Position numbers and translations under genes: made by a program. From Hanleya hanleyi (taxonomy: Eukaryota; Mollusca; Polyplacophora; Lepidopleurida; Hanleyidae), in the NCBI GenBank assembly GCA_036873755.1, contig JAVTVY010018814.1:1-64000 (forward strand): 64,000 bases of DNA, given 5' to 3'. This document shows, in pieces, positions 36,481-47,104 of the stretch. The number at the start of each line of letters is the position of its first letter. The first letter of the stretch is position 1. Under the pieces are notes generated by a model. It ran no database searches, had not been told where the DNA came from, and was given only the letters and a program-made list of their open reading frames with translations.

Positions 36481-37225
36481 GGGTGGAGCCGCCTGGGAGC
36501 AAATAAAATTTCGTTTATTGACAATAAAATTGGTACGACTTCACAGATTCTTTCCAAATTTTGTATGTGTGGGTGTATATGATGTCACAAGATGTCGCTT
36601 GAGGTCGCAGTCCACCCACTTACGTCCATATATGGCGTTACCTGCAGTCAACTTGGAATTTTGTTAACACGAAAAAAAAAAAGGAAAATAAAAAAAAAAA
36701 ATAGAACGACTGTATGGGTCCTTTCTCAATTCGGGATATAATATCTTGCTACAAGAGTTTATGTGGTATTCCGTTCCATCCACATACACCCATGGGTGGT
36801 GCCACCTGGAGGCTCAACTTGAAATTTCATTCCCGGACAATAAATTAGAACGACATAACAGATTCTTTTCAAATTTGATATATGGATAACATGCCACAAA
36901 ATTTCACTGCGGGTTGCTTTCCGTCCGCATATGGCTAAGGTGGCACCACCTGGGACTTAACTCTAAATAGGAACGACGGAACGGATTCTTTCCAAATTTG
37001 ATATGTGGATGTCAGGCCACAAGATGTGATCTGTAATCGCGTCCCAGCCACATTATGCCCATAGGTTGCGTGATTTTGACAATTCGTTTCCGGATTCTTA
37101 GTGGATTCTTTCCAAGATGTCGCTTGGTTTTGCTTTCCGTCCACATTGGCGCTACCTAGGGACCAACTTGACATGCTTGCTTCCACAAAGTGCAAATTAG
37201 AACAACTTAAAAATGCTTGGGTATA
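36481..37225 (+). repeat. degenerate tandem repeat (GATTCTTTCCAAATTT units)
   Basis: GATTCTTTCCAAATTT or close forms occur near 36546, 36862, 36983 and 37104. Each is followed by a TATGTGGATG-like word, a CCACAAGATGT-like word and a CCGTCCACATAT-like word. Units are 120-300 bp and highly diverged. The 144-residue minus-strand frame across the region (36935-37369) follows from these repeats and is not taken as a gene. Confidence 0.6.
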
Positions 37226-39110
37226 TGTATGTGAAAATCTTACCAAAATATATTGTTTGGGGTTGTTATCTTTAGCAATAATGGATCTTGGATCATGTGC
37301 GAATGGGATGCCTTTCCGATGGTATTCAAAGTAATACTTGCTTTTAGTTGAAGGGCTCGCGTTCTTCAACTTTCGGGTGGCATAAAATCATCCCCAGATT
37401 CGTTTTGCTTGAAATGTATATTATAGGAATCTGAAAGTTCGAACATTTTTTACGAATATTTTACGATTTATTAGTAAGGATATTTGAAGACCTTCACACA
37501 CCGCTCCATTCAACTTCAAATCATTCAATTGATCAAAATTTCCAATTCCCTGGATGACTAGATTTCTCATTTATTTATTGCAATTTAATTGAGAAAACAG
37601 GGTTCGAAGATCGCTAGGGATCCTGAGACCTTAAAGAGACTAAAACGTATCTTTCTAACATTGAATTTAATTGAAACTTTTTTTGAAGTAATGTTGTGAT
37701 ACACACCAAAAAAGCAAAATAATAATCGAGGTCACCAAATCAAGTTATGGGACGGATGCCTATCAACATGAGTATCCCTCATCTCGGTTTTACCCAGAAG
37801 TGATAATAGTAACCATGAGAAAGGCGCATAGATTTTTTCTCAGATTTTCAGATAACACGTAAATTACTTCGTTTCATCGCTTTAAGAATTTACTAGAGTT
37901 ATAAAATGACCAATAGGTGGTCATGTGACTATGGTTTGTTTAGCTGATCATGTGACCATGGTCCGGTTTGCGTTTATACGTACCGGTGGCTGTGGAAAAA
38001 AATCTGTGGTAGCCTGAATTATCGCCTTGTGTCCCCGTGATTAGCTCGAGTCTGGGAATATTGACTTTTCCAATGACTTCTAAATTAGAAAGCAGCCTAC
38101 TTACGCTGGCTCGCAAAGTTCACTGTAACGTCCCAGCAGGGAAGGAAGAATGAGATTTTCTCAATTTGTGCGAGGAAGGTGCGGAGAGGATTTTTCTCAG
38201 AGACGTATGATAAAACCAGGGTAATTATGCTAACGCAATTCCACAAATCCCTTCGCTACTTTCCCTCATCCGATGTTGAAACCCGTAAGTTGAAACCAAG
38301 AGAATATTAATTATTCTATCATTCTTCTCACTCAAGCAAGGTTGATGATCTCAACTAGGGCCTGGTTACGCACAAGCATGATATTGGACATTTAGCAGCC
38401 AGCCTGTCACTGAAGCCGGACCTGTACATTGCATCTCATCTAGTGACACAGGCTCGATACTTCAACAACATGCGGCCCTTATAATTAGAAAAACTGACAT
38501 CGGCATCAAAATAACTTTCGTTTAACAGCAAGTTAAACATTGCTGATGTGAAATGATTATGCCACGGCATTTAACTTGACAATAGCTGGATGCCTTGGCT
38601 ACGTCACAAGACAAAATGCTGAATAGATTCGACAAGGGTATACTATCAAATGGCTCTATTCTAATATTCTCAAATCTACTGTTGCACATTCATCACCGTG
38701 ACTGAGTTAATTTCAAACTACTAGAAACGATCCGAACACTAAAGAATCAGTGGTAGGATCGTCAGTCCTGTATGGCGAAGCGGTTGGTGTCGTAAACGAC
38801 GAAAATTCTAGTTCCATCAAAAATCTGTGCGATTTATCTTTAAAATAACTATTACGTTATTATGCAAATGAGTCTATCTTTTCTGGGATGCATTATATAC
38901 ACGTGTGCGAACTTTAGTTGCTTAGAAACATTTATACACTCTATTTTGACCTAATGGGAGACTTGCACAATACCAATCATCCAAACAGATTCTGTTATCG
39001 CCACTTCCTGTTTTGTCAATTTTGGCCCAATTAACCAATGAGCTGACAGAACTGGAACTTCCGGTTCATCATCTGGTCGTTTTGTGCAAGCCTCCCATTG
39101 AACGCCTCTA
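37226..39110. other. no gene recognised
   Basis: At 38774-38810 the words GGCGAAGCGGTTGGTGTCGT and AAACGACG resemble 40828-40860 (GGCCAGGCGGTTGGTGTCAT, AGACGATG). They have a weak tRNA A-box look but no B box, so I do not call a SINE. Confidence 0.35.
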
Positions 39111-39118
39111 CTAGAGTA

Positions 39119-40125
39119 AAACAGCTACAGTAAAAGTCTGGATGAGGTAAAGAGCAACATCATTTGTAAGACAAGTGACAGCTACAATAAAAGTGTGGAT
39201 TAGATAAAGGACACCATAAGTTGTAACACGAGCGACAGCTACAGTAAAAGCGTGAATGAGATAAAGAACAACATCAGTTGTAAAACAAGCGACAGCTACA
39301 GTAAAAACATGGGTGAGATAAAGGACATCATAAGTTGTAACACAAGCGACAGTTACAGTAAAAGCGTGAATGAGATAAAGAACAACATCAGTTGTAAAAC
39401 AAGCGACAGCTACAGTAAAAGCGTGGATGAGATAAAGAACATCATTTGTAACACAAAAACAGCTACAGTATGACCGTGGGAGAGATAAAGAACAACATAA
39501 AGTGTAACACAAGCGACAGCTACAGTAAGAACGTGGATGAGACATAGAAGACCATAATTTGCAACACAAGTGACAGCTACAGTAAAAGCGTGGGTGAGAC
39601 ACAGAAGACCATAATTTGCAACACAAGCGACAGCTACATTAAAAGCGTGGGTGGGACACAGAAGACCCTCTTGTGTAACACAAGCGACAGCTACAGTAAA
39701 AACGTGGATGAGATAAAGAACAACATCAGGTGTAACACAAGTGACAGCTACAGTAAAAGTGTGGATTAGATTAAAACGCCATAAGTTGTAACACAAACGA
39801 CAGATACAGTTAAAGCGTGGATGAGATAAAGAACAACATCAGCTGTAACACAAGCGACAGCTACAGTAAAAGCGTGTATGAGATAAAGAACAACATCAGG
39901 TGTAACACAAGCGACAGCTACAGTAAAAGCGTGAGTGAGACACAAAAGACCATAATTTGTAACACAAGTGACAGGTACAGTAAAGCGTGGATGAGATACA
40001 GAACACCATAAGTTGTATAACACAAGTGACAGTTATAGTAATGGCGTGCGTGAGACACAGAAGACCATAATTTGTAACACAAGCGACATGTACAGTAAGA
40101 GCACAGAACACCATCATTTGCAACA
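39119..40125 (+). repeat. 57-bp minisatellite, about 18 copies
   Basis: The core ACAAGCGACAGCTACAGTAA recurs every 56-57 bp from 39119 to about 40098. Variable halves fall into at least three types: GATAAAGAACAACATCAG, GATAAAGGACACCATAAG and GACACAGAAGACCATAATTT. Because 57 is divisible by three, long chance frames of 19-residue repeats (such as SDSYSKSVNEIKNNISCKT) appear on both strands. With frameshifts between units and no start or splice context, I do not call these protein-coding. The array is moderately homogeneous. Confidence 0.9.
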
Positions 40126-42360
40126 TATGCCTCTGATCCTGATTGGACAGTCATCATTCATAATTGAAAAAAACCCCTTATATATTAGTGCATTAATATT
40201 AGCACCAGAACTATAGCATCATAAAATAAATCTATATACATAGACACAAGCTTGCTTCCAGTAAGAGAGAAACAGTGAACAATTTTCAATGTTCGCAGCA
40301 GCATATGATAACTATCTAATCGTCATTATCGTATCGTTAACCAGTATTCTCTTTTTCTAAATGAATTTTCATGTTGCACCATAATAATTTTCTGGTTATG
40401 TTACATGTCTCTAATTCCGAGTTGGAACCATGCGTCCGCCATGTATCTAAGTTTTCAAGTGTCCGCCATATCTGTGATACGTTCGGACAATTTTTAACGA
40501 ATTCTGCATTCAATTATTTTAACGAATATTTCTCGTTTGTATTGAAATATAACACCGTTTTGATAATATCATCGAGAACTGTTGATAGCTTCTGTTATAT
40601 TTTGATACGTGAGCGATTGTAGGTGGTTATAACTTCATAGAAAGTATAGTACATTTATGACTTGGGCAAACAGGAAATAGAACGAAAAAGAGCCTACGAT
40701 GTCGATCGTCCACAGTGCGGTTGTATTTGGTTTGATGTAGTCATGTATTGTTTTCTGTAGCAGAATAAAAAAGCTACGGATTCAAAGAACTTGGTGCACG
40801 GCCTTGATGGTGAGAGCGTCGTTCCATTGTGGCCAGGCGGTTGGTGTCATAGACGATGTAGATTCGTGTTTTTGTTCTGAGAAGTATACCGTATTAATCA
40901 ATCCTGAAACGTTGCAGTGGATATCACAATTGACAACACTGAAACTGTCACTATATGATCTTGTTTCTTTGGAAGAAATTCATTGAATATACTGAGGTGC
41001 TTCTGACGAATGATTCGAACTAATGTTCTCTTCAAAATTTCCGTAACTGTTTCCATTGGAAATTTCAAGTATCGTACCCGTGGCCCTCAAACCTATGTCG
41101 TGCATAATTTCCCGGACCGTCTGGAAGAGACGCTTTCGTGAGAAAACGAAATCCAACAGTATTTCATTGCGAAAATGTTTTATTTTCTTGTGGGTGGAAA
41201 TCTTTATTTCCATGTGAAATTTTATTTCACCTTGTGGAATGTTTCAAGCCATTATGATGTGACAATGTCAAGTTGTACTGCTCGTTCATGATAATACGTA
41301 ATTTTACAAGTAAATGATGCACGAGGAAGAATATATATATAGGGAGGCGACTTTTTGCAGTTAAGTTGTTGATTGAAATCGTCGAATTTCTCACAAGCCA
41401 GAGGATCGATATAAATGACAATTTAGGACTATATATTCCAATCTCCGATGGGGAATTGAAAATTAAAAAAAGAAAAACAATGTCCAACATTCATATAGTA
41501 CTAGAGCAGTCGAACGATGTGAACATATGTCAGGTTATCGATTTGAAGCTATCGTTTAGAACATTATTTAGATTCGAGTAGAACTGAATGTTTTGGGGAT
41601 ACTTACCGTCCAGTACACAATTACTTATAGGTTACCGACTGCCATATTGGTTTACAGAAGAACCAATGAAAATAGGGTCCACCGTGGGTTATCATCGAGG
41701 CTATTCACTTACACCGGCGCATTAATATCCGTCTATTTGTGGTTATAATAGTGGAATCAATATCGGTATGCGGTCTAGTGTTTGAGCTGAACTAACCCAC
41801 GCCTCGACCGTCCACGTTGTCACTACATGCCATTTAACAGCAAGCCACCGCATGCCAATTAACATCAGGCGTGTTGTAAATATCGGCTTTAACGCCAGTC
41901 GAACACTTCCGTCGCTCTTATGGAAATCTTGGACATTCTGAAGGAATCAACCAATAGTTGTGTCATCTCCCTTACTAGGGACAATCTGACACACCTGTGA
42001 CCTCACGGATCTTATCTCCGTAACTGTGAAACAAGTGGGATTGTAACTCAGCGTACCATATCATTCGGTCGCTCTAATTGTTGCGTCGTAGCGATAACGA
42101 ACCGAAGCTATCCTCTCAATTGGTGATTGTTTCTGTTCTAAATCGGGTCGTAATATTTGTTAACGAGAAGCCAAACCGTTAATATTTGTACTGAGGCACT
42201 TGCATTACAGAAACGCATTTGTCTGAGAGAAATCGTGTCGAGACTGAGGACGTTCGTGTGTTTATCTTGGACTTTCTCTTCAAGTGGACTCCTTTGGTCC
42301 GGTCGTCCTGGAAGCAGTTGTCTTTCATCACGTGTGGGCCTATGGGGAATATATCATATG
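40126..42360. other. mostly unexplained DNA upstream of the cadherin gene
   Basis: A weak R1 module A fragment lies at about 40250-40345 (AGTAAGAGAGAAACAGTGAA, CAATTTTCAATG). CpG density rises after about 41.8 kb, which would fit a promoter of the downstream gene, but no TATA box or initiator could be assigned. Confidence 0.35.
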
Positions 42361-42570
42361 AATGCCCACGCGCCAATGGTTCGAGATCCCGATTGAACAA
42401 ATCTCTCCGTTTCGCAAAGGGAATAGAACAATTGTAAGACGTGTGTGTATGTATGCCTGTTTGATTTGGGAATATTGTTGTGTCATAAATGCCAGGAAGG
42501 ATCCGTCAAGATTTATAGGCTCATGTGGGAGTAAAGTGCACGTGTTTAGGATTTATTATCCACCATTTGT

Positions 42571-42649
42571 CAAGACGCCAGTGCTGGACCAACATTCAGT
42601 AAAACCCACCAATTGTTCGCCAAGACACCAGTGCTGGACCAATATTCAG
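42571..42649 (+). repeat. 29-bp direct repeat just upstream of the cadherin start
   Basis: The words CAAGACGCCAGTGCTGGACC (42571 on) and CAAGACACCAGTGCTGGACC (42621 on) recur 50 bp apart. Each is followed by AAYATTCAG, so 29 bp match with two differences. The repeat ends 18 bp before the preferred start codon, so it probably lies in the 5' UTR or proximal promoter. Confidence 0.8.
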
Positions 42650-42666
42650 CAAAAGCAAGAGATGCA

Positions 42667-42727
42667 ATGGCTCTTTTTGTTGGAACCGAAATTGTGTGGA
42701 TATACATTCTATCATTGTGGTTTTCAG
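42667..42727 (+). CDS. cadherin, exon 1 (signal peptide)
   Basis: First coding exon of a cadherin-type adhesion receptor. The frame from the ATG at 42667 reads MALFVGTEIVWIYILSLWFS: a short polar start, then a hydrophobic run (about residues 9-19) typical of a secretory signal peptide. After 20 codons plus one base comes a perfect donor (G then GTGAGT), so the exon ends in phase 1. The start has G at -3 and G at +4. Another ATG five bases upstream (42662, C at +4) is out of frame and in a weaker context, so 42667 is preferred. The single G joins GT of exon 2 to give Gly and the frame stays open through two more exons. The transcription start and 5' UTR limits are not visible. Family assignment comes from exons 2 and 3. 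Placement of the start is inference from phase matching. Confidence 0.68.
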
Positions 42728-44816
42728 GTGAGTTGAGTGCTGAGATAAATTATTATGAACGGCTGTATGCCAGAATTTAAATGTGAGTGTGTTAAAGGTT
42801 TTTAATTTCTTTAACATTCCCCACGACTTTCCATGACTGGCAAAGTGGAAAGAGTTGCTGTCATAACCTTTCAGTAATTCTTTTTCCCCGTTCACAATGT
42901 TCTCGAAACTTTCAGTTTAGAAAGTATCCGCGTATTATTAATATTGTAATGTGCCTTTACAAGACTTAGACTGAGAAGCATAGAATACATGAATTAAATG
43001 CAACGCTGCATGTATGTAGCTCTTGTAAAATGGACATTGTCCTATCTATCGTTTCAATACTCATTCCTGTAGTGTTTTGTGGAATAGTATTTATATAGAA
43101 TTCGCCTTATTCTTATTAAATGGTCATGTGGTGCATCTAGATTTATTTGGTCATTTCATATCTTAAATCGGAAATAGCGTCAATATCTCCTCTACACTCT
43201 TGAACCCTTGATTTTTTATTTTTTTTTGCATTATGCCTTTATATGATGTAGAATGAGAAGCATAGAATACATGTATTAACTGCAACACTACTCGTTTGTA
43301 GCTCTTGTGGATTGGACATTGTTTTACTTGTCGTTTCAATACTCATTCCTGTAGTATTTTGTGGAATACGTCCTTTAGAGTATATTTACAGCATTCACTG
43401 CATTCCTATTAAATGGTTCGGTGGTACATCTAGATTTATCTGGTCATTTCATATCTCAAAACGGAAATAGCATGAGTATCTCATATATTTCAAAACGGAA
43501 ATAGCGCTAGTATCTCATCTACACCCGTGAACTATGTCGATATTTATTTTGGATACAAATACTACTTATTTTTGTTAATTATACTTATTCCTGCATACCA
43601 TCAGCTAGTCAGTACTAGAAGTTCAAAGGTACAGGCATGACTGAGAAGGTTACTTCCAAAGCTGTATCCTGAAATTAGAGCACTAGGTCATTGTTCAGAT
43701 GTCTTGTTTAAATTCTCCATGTCCTGTGTTCTAGTTACCAAGTTCGTTTGTAAACATTAGACTAGAAAATACATACGGTTGAAGTACAAGGGATTAAGGA
43801 CATAGCGCTAGAGAACAATCGGCATTATCTCATCCGGGTCTGTGGCCCAGACACATACTACGATGTTTACAATGTAAAGACTTTGTTAGCTGTAACAGAC
43901 AGACGGGATATCGTGCTCTTACTTATACACACAACATTACAATTCCCGGACAGACACCGGTCGCTATACCCTACTAAGACATAGAGCCTAAATTGGAACT
44001 AAAATATTCGCAGCAGTTAATGGAACTTTGTAGAATTAGACAACGGAATGAGTGACATATATTTCTCAGGGTACGTATGTACCTACTACATCAACGGTTA
44101 ACCATTACCCGAGATACACAATGCAATAAGCTGAAATGCCCATTGAAATGTCCATCATGTCTTATCTACCTGGAGATAGATCTGTCTGAAGTTTTTATGT
44201 ACACACTAATTGCCATAGTGGCGACAGGAATACCGCATTGTATCCATTTATCACGGGGACTACACGAGTAGGATGCCACAGGCCTGTTGGCTCACAAGCA
44301 AATGTGATACTCGTTCACCCCATCAAATCTGTGAAATCGCAATGCATATCGAACAGTCTGATGAAATTGGCACAATCTGTGTAAAAGCAAAGTGTCCGGC
44401 TTATTAAATCAATTTCCTAACAGCCAGATGTTAATCAACCCAATACGCTATCTCTAAACTTATCAAAATCGACAGGCAGCAAACAAAATCTAATTAGGTA
44501 TTCAAGGATGTGCGGCGTCCTTGACGGAATGCCGAGCCCAGAAAACTATCTAAAGTAACACGAGGACCTGTCACATTTGCTTAATATTTGAGTTTGAAGT
44601 TAATGAAAACGGCGAAAAAGAGCAACAGGAATGATTGAGAAAATAACTTAATTTTCATCTTCGGGATTTAGAATTCATTTTCTTCTTGCCTATTTTATTG
44701 TCTGTGGCTTCCATTATTCTCAGCATCACACTTATATAGGTTATATTAATGAAATCAAGGTATATGTGATGACAAATAATAATCATATTACTCTTGTATT
44801 ATTCTTCTCTATGTAG
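42728..44816 (+). other. cadherin intron 1, with an internal 240-bp tandem duplication
   Basis: The intron runs from GTGAGT to TATGTAG and joins two phase 1 ends. It contains two tandem copies of a roughly 240-bp block at about 42970-43212 and 43252-43535. Both copies share GAAGCATAGAATACATG, a TTTCAATACTCATTCCTGTAG stretch and ATCTAGATTTAT. The second copy also repeats a short CAAAACGGAAATAGC piece. The remainder is AT-rich with nothing recognisable. Confidence 0.7.
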
Positions 44817-45059
44817 GTCTAAACAGTTTATATTTCCCTCAGTCAACGTATTATGGAGTTCTGAGCCCATTTCACCGAAAGGCCGAAGGTCTACTTAGAA
44901 TGTACGTAATTAAGAACGTAACGGACGCCAAAACGGACAACGTCACATTTTACATCAACGATGGCAGGGACGGTGATTCAATCAGTGCCAATTTTGCAGT
45001 TAGTCAATCGGGATGGCTTTCTCTTGCGTCTGATGAGGATATTATCTCAAGATCATCAG
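44817..45059 (+). CDS. cadherin, exon 2 (N-terminus of mature protein, first part of EC1)
   Basis: A symmetric phase 1-1 exon of 243 bp. The acceptor is TATGTAG with a T-rich tract, and the donor is G then GTATGT. The translation begins GLNSLYFPQSTYYGVLSPF, continues through a strand reading LLRMYVIKNV, then DNVTFYINDG and ANFAVSQSGWLSLASDEDII. This is the usual first half of an extracellular cadherin repeat: a strand with alternating hydrophobics, the F-I-DG turn, and the F-x-V-x-x-x-G-x-L segment that precedes the DRE-like motif. The DRE calcium motif itself is not clear (SDEDIIS stands there). NVT is a possible N-glycosylation site at both N-V-T occurrences. No second function is apparent. 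Confidence is high that this is coding, and moderately high for the cadherin family. Confidence 0.82.
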
Positions 45060-45414
45060 GTATGTGACCAAATTTCACCAAGATAATAAAAACCGCGACG
45101 ACTGAAGTGATTAGTCATTTATTTATGCTGAGATTTTCATTATTATAATAAGACAACTTGACTGTCAGGTAGGTTAGTTAGTTAAAAAATTACTGCATTT
45201 TATGAACTTTTGGGTATATGCCATATGGGATCCCAGACAATCCATTATATCTATTTAAGCATTTCCTTTTGAAGAATCCCAATTCGTATACACAGAAACT
45301 GAGATTTGTTTTAATATATTTTGCTGCAATTTGACTCCTTTTGCTCCTCGCCGTGTATACACTCTTGATTAAATTAGTAACCATGCGGTTGGTTGTTCAC
45401 AATCACTCCTTGAA

Positions 45415-45850
45415 TGTTTGTAAATTGGAGCGATGCGCAAGAGGTTGAAAACTTCGACGTCTGGCGACCATATGACTCTACAAAAAAGGTTCCCACCGCA
45501 CCTCATATTCAGACCAAAGAATACGGTGGATTCTCGGACGTAGCCTTAGTATCCCAGTCGCGTTTTTATTGAAGTTGTTCATGAGGAGACTATGAAGTAT
45601 CGACACGGCCCCTAGCACCGGCTTAAGCGGATTTAGATACGCTAGTTCTGGAGCTGTGATGACAGATCAGCTCAAACAGAAAACTCATCTGATCTTGAGT
45701 TGAATGAGCTTCGCGGACGTCTAATGGAGTAAACGACTCAACATCGGGTAAACCTGGTAAATACAAGAAAACCCAGAAAAAAATTAACCTGCAATGCCCG
45801 TGATCATTCCTGGGATACATTGAAGAGGACATAACATACCAAATTTATGT
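45415..45850 (+). mobile_element. family D copy 2 (+), inside cadherin intron 2
   Basis: It aligns over its full length with 24985-25360: TTGGAGCGATGCGCAAGAGG, GAATACGGTGGATTCTCGGA, GAGACTATGAAGTATCGAC, GGCCCCTAGCACCGGCTTAA, GGAGCTGTGATGACAGATCA, GGGTAAACCTGGTAAATACA. Divergence is moderate, with small indels. Confidence 0.7.
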
Positions 45851-46224
45851 AAATTTACCTTGAATTCGACATCATTCTAGAAAGGTGGAAATGTACCAAC
45901 TGTTGACTATTATCTTAAAATTATAACCTAAGATATTAGCTTGATCACAATGATATCAGCTCGTCGTGCTCAACATCATTCAACCATCGGTTGCCCCTAC
46001 AAGCCAGTTTCATGAGCTTAATAGCTCGGTTTTAGTCAGTAACATTGGACCATGGCTAGCGTTTATTTTGTGTATGAATCAGTTGAATTGAACATTCATA
46101 TAGGCATGAATTTTAATACGTGTAACGAAAAAGCCGCTCACTTCATAAATCGAAGCGTTCAACAGGTTTCAATGATAGACCTTAAATCATACGGTTGTGT
46201 TCTAAACTTTCTGAGGATCCTATA

Positions 46225-46705
46225 ATGCCAAATTACAAGCGTCTAGTGCGTCATTCATAATTCAGCCGTCGTCCATTAGAGAATATCCGCGTCCATAATC
46301 CAAAGACCTATCCCATATAACTGTATTAGCACCAAATTCAAAAGGACAATCATAGTATACATAAACATAGGCTTGTTTCCTGCAAGAGAGAAGCGGGCAA
46401 CAGTTTTCAATGATGCCGGCAAGACATCATGATGTTTCAAAAATATCAAATCCGTATCGCTGATCAGTATTCTTAATCCATAATATTCGTTGTAAAGTCG
46501 TCATCTAAAGAATGATGTATCTCAGTCACGCTTTGATTGTGACTGTTCATATGAGTACCATGAGGATCTTGAAGTACATGGGCTCATACGGCCTCTAGAA
46601 ACGTAACGCCATAGATCTTGCACGCTACGCTCGTATTTTGCTATCAGCATGCGATATGTATCGCCAAATTTGAGAAACTTTGAGTGGAGGCGCTTGGTGG
46701 TTTAT
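46225..46705 (+). mobile_element. R1 copy (C-A-B plus tail), inside cadherin intron 2
   Basis: The most complete R1 copy: AAGCGTCTAGTGCGTCATTC, CAGCCGTCGTCCATTAGAGA, CAAAGACCTA, TGCAAGAGAGAAGCGGGCAA, TTTTCAATGATGCCGGCAAG, TATCGCTGATCAGTATTCTT, GATGTATCTCAGTCACGCTT and the tail with GCACGCTACGCTCGTATTTT and GAGAAACTTTGAGTGGAG. An extra 30 bp (GCTATCAGCATGCGATATGT) interrupts the tail compared with the 15-kb copy. Confidence 0.7.
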
Positions 46706-46834
46706 GACTCCCAATCCATCACTTTTGTGCAGTCGGTATATTTCTCTGTGGGGTTGTTATATGGTTTCTTGGCAGTAAGCCAGCATCGTTTTCCACCACC
46801 CTTTAAATGTTGCGTTTAATTGTTACATTTTCAG

Positions 46835-47104
46835 AACAAACTATAGAGCTGTCGGTTTCTGCAGTTACGGCAGGAAGAGACAAGGATTTCGAATTACTCA
46901 CCGAGGCCACTGCCACCATACAGTTGACAATCCGCTCAGATATCGATGACATTCAGTGTTCAGATTTATGTTTCCATCCGGATCTACCATACAGCTATGT
47001 CCTCGAGGAAAACAGTGGTCCGGTGGTAATTGGCCGCGTGGGCCTTGATATCAAACACTCGGCCTGTCAGAATATCGAGAGGACCTACCGTTTACAGACT
47101 CTGA
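46835..47104 (+). CDS. cadherin, exon 3 (end of EC1, linker, start of EC2)
   Basis: A symmetric phase 1-1 exon of 270 bp. The acceptor is TTACATTTTCAG and the donor is A then GTGAGT. It opens with EQTIELSVSAVTAGRDKDFE, the Y-x-L-x-V-x-A-x-D strand of an EC repeat, followed by TATIQLTIRSDIDD, the last strand and calcium linker. EC2 then starts with YSYVLEENSGPVVIGRVGLD, matching the E-N-x-x-G-x-x-V-x-x-V pattern of cadherins. The linker is atypical: where DxNDNxPxF is usual, the sequence is DIDDIQ followed by CSDLCFHPDLPY, with a C-x-x-x-C pair inserted. An additional Cys lies at SACQN. The protein must continue into further exons, because EC2 stops after about 40 residues. None was recognised between 47105 and 64000, so the gene is incomplete here. 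It could be a classical, FAT-like or cadherin-23-like member. The sequence does not decide. Confidence 0.85.

Larger units (their letters stand above)
45060..46834 (+). other. cadherin intron 2, largely interspersed repeats
   Basis: The intron runs from GTATGT to TTTTCAG. Two interspersed-repeat copies occupy roughly half of it: one of the D family at about 45415-45850 and one nearly complete C-A-B copy at about 46225-46705. Both lie in the same orientation as the gene. No alternative exon was seen. Confidence 0.65.

Noticed and set aside
36935..37369. A 144-residue minus-strand frame
   Set aside because: It lies over degenerate tandem repeats and has no domain or splice support.
39111..39796. 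Long minus-strand frames (171 and 128 residues) of repeated Val/Cys/Thr-rich units
   Set aside because: They are read-through of the 57-bp minisatellite, whose period is a multiple of three. Frames break whenever a unit has an indel.
38774..40860. Two GCGGTTGGTGTCRTARACGAYG words flanking the minisatellite, considered as tRNA-derived SINE heads
   Set aside because: There is an A-box-like look only. No B box at the expected distance in either copy.
42375..42392. GGTTCGAGATCC as a pol III B box of a tRNA gene
   Set aside because: No A box or cloverleaf stems could be formed with the upstream sequence.
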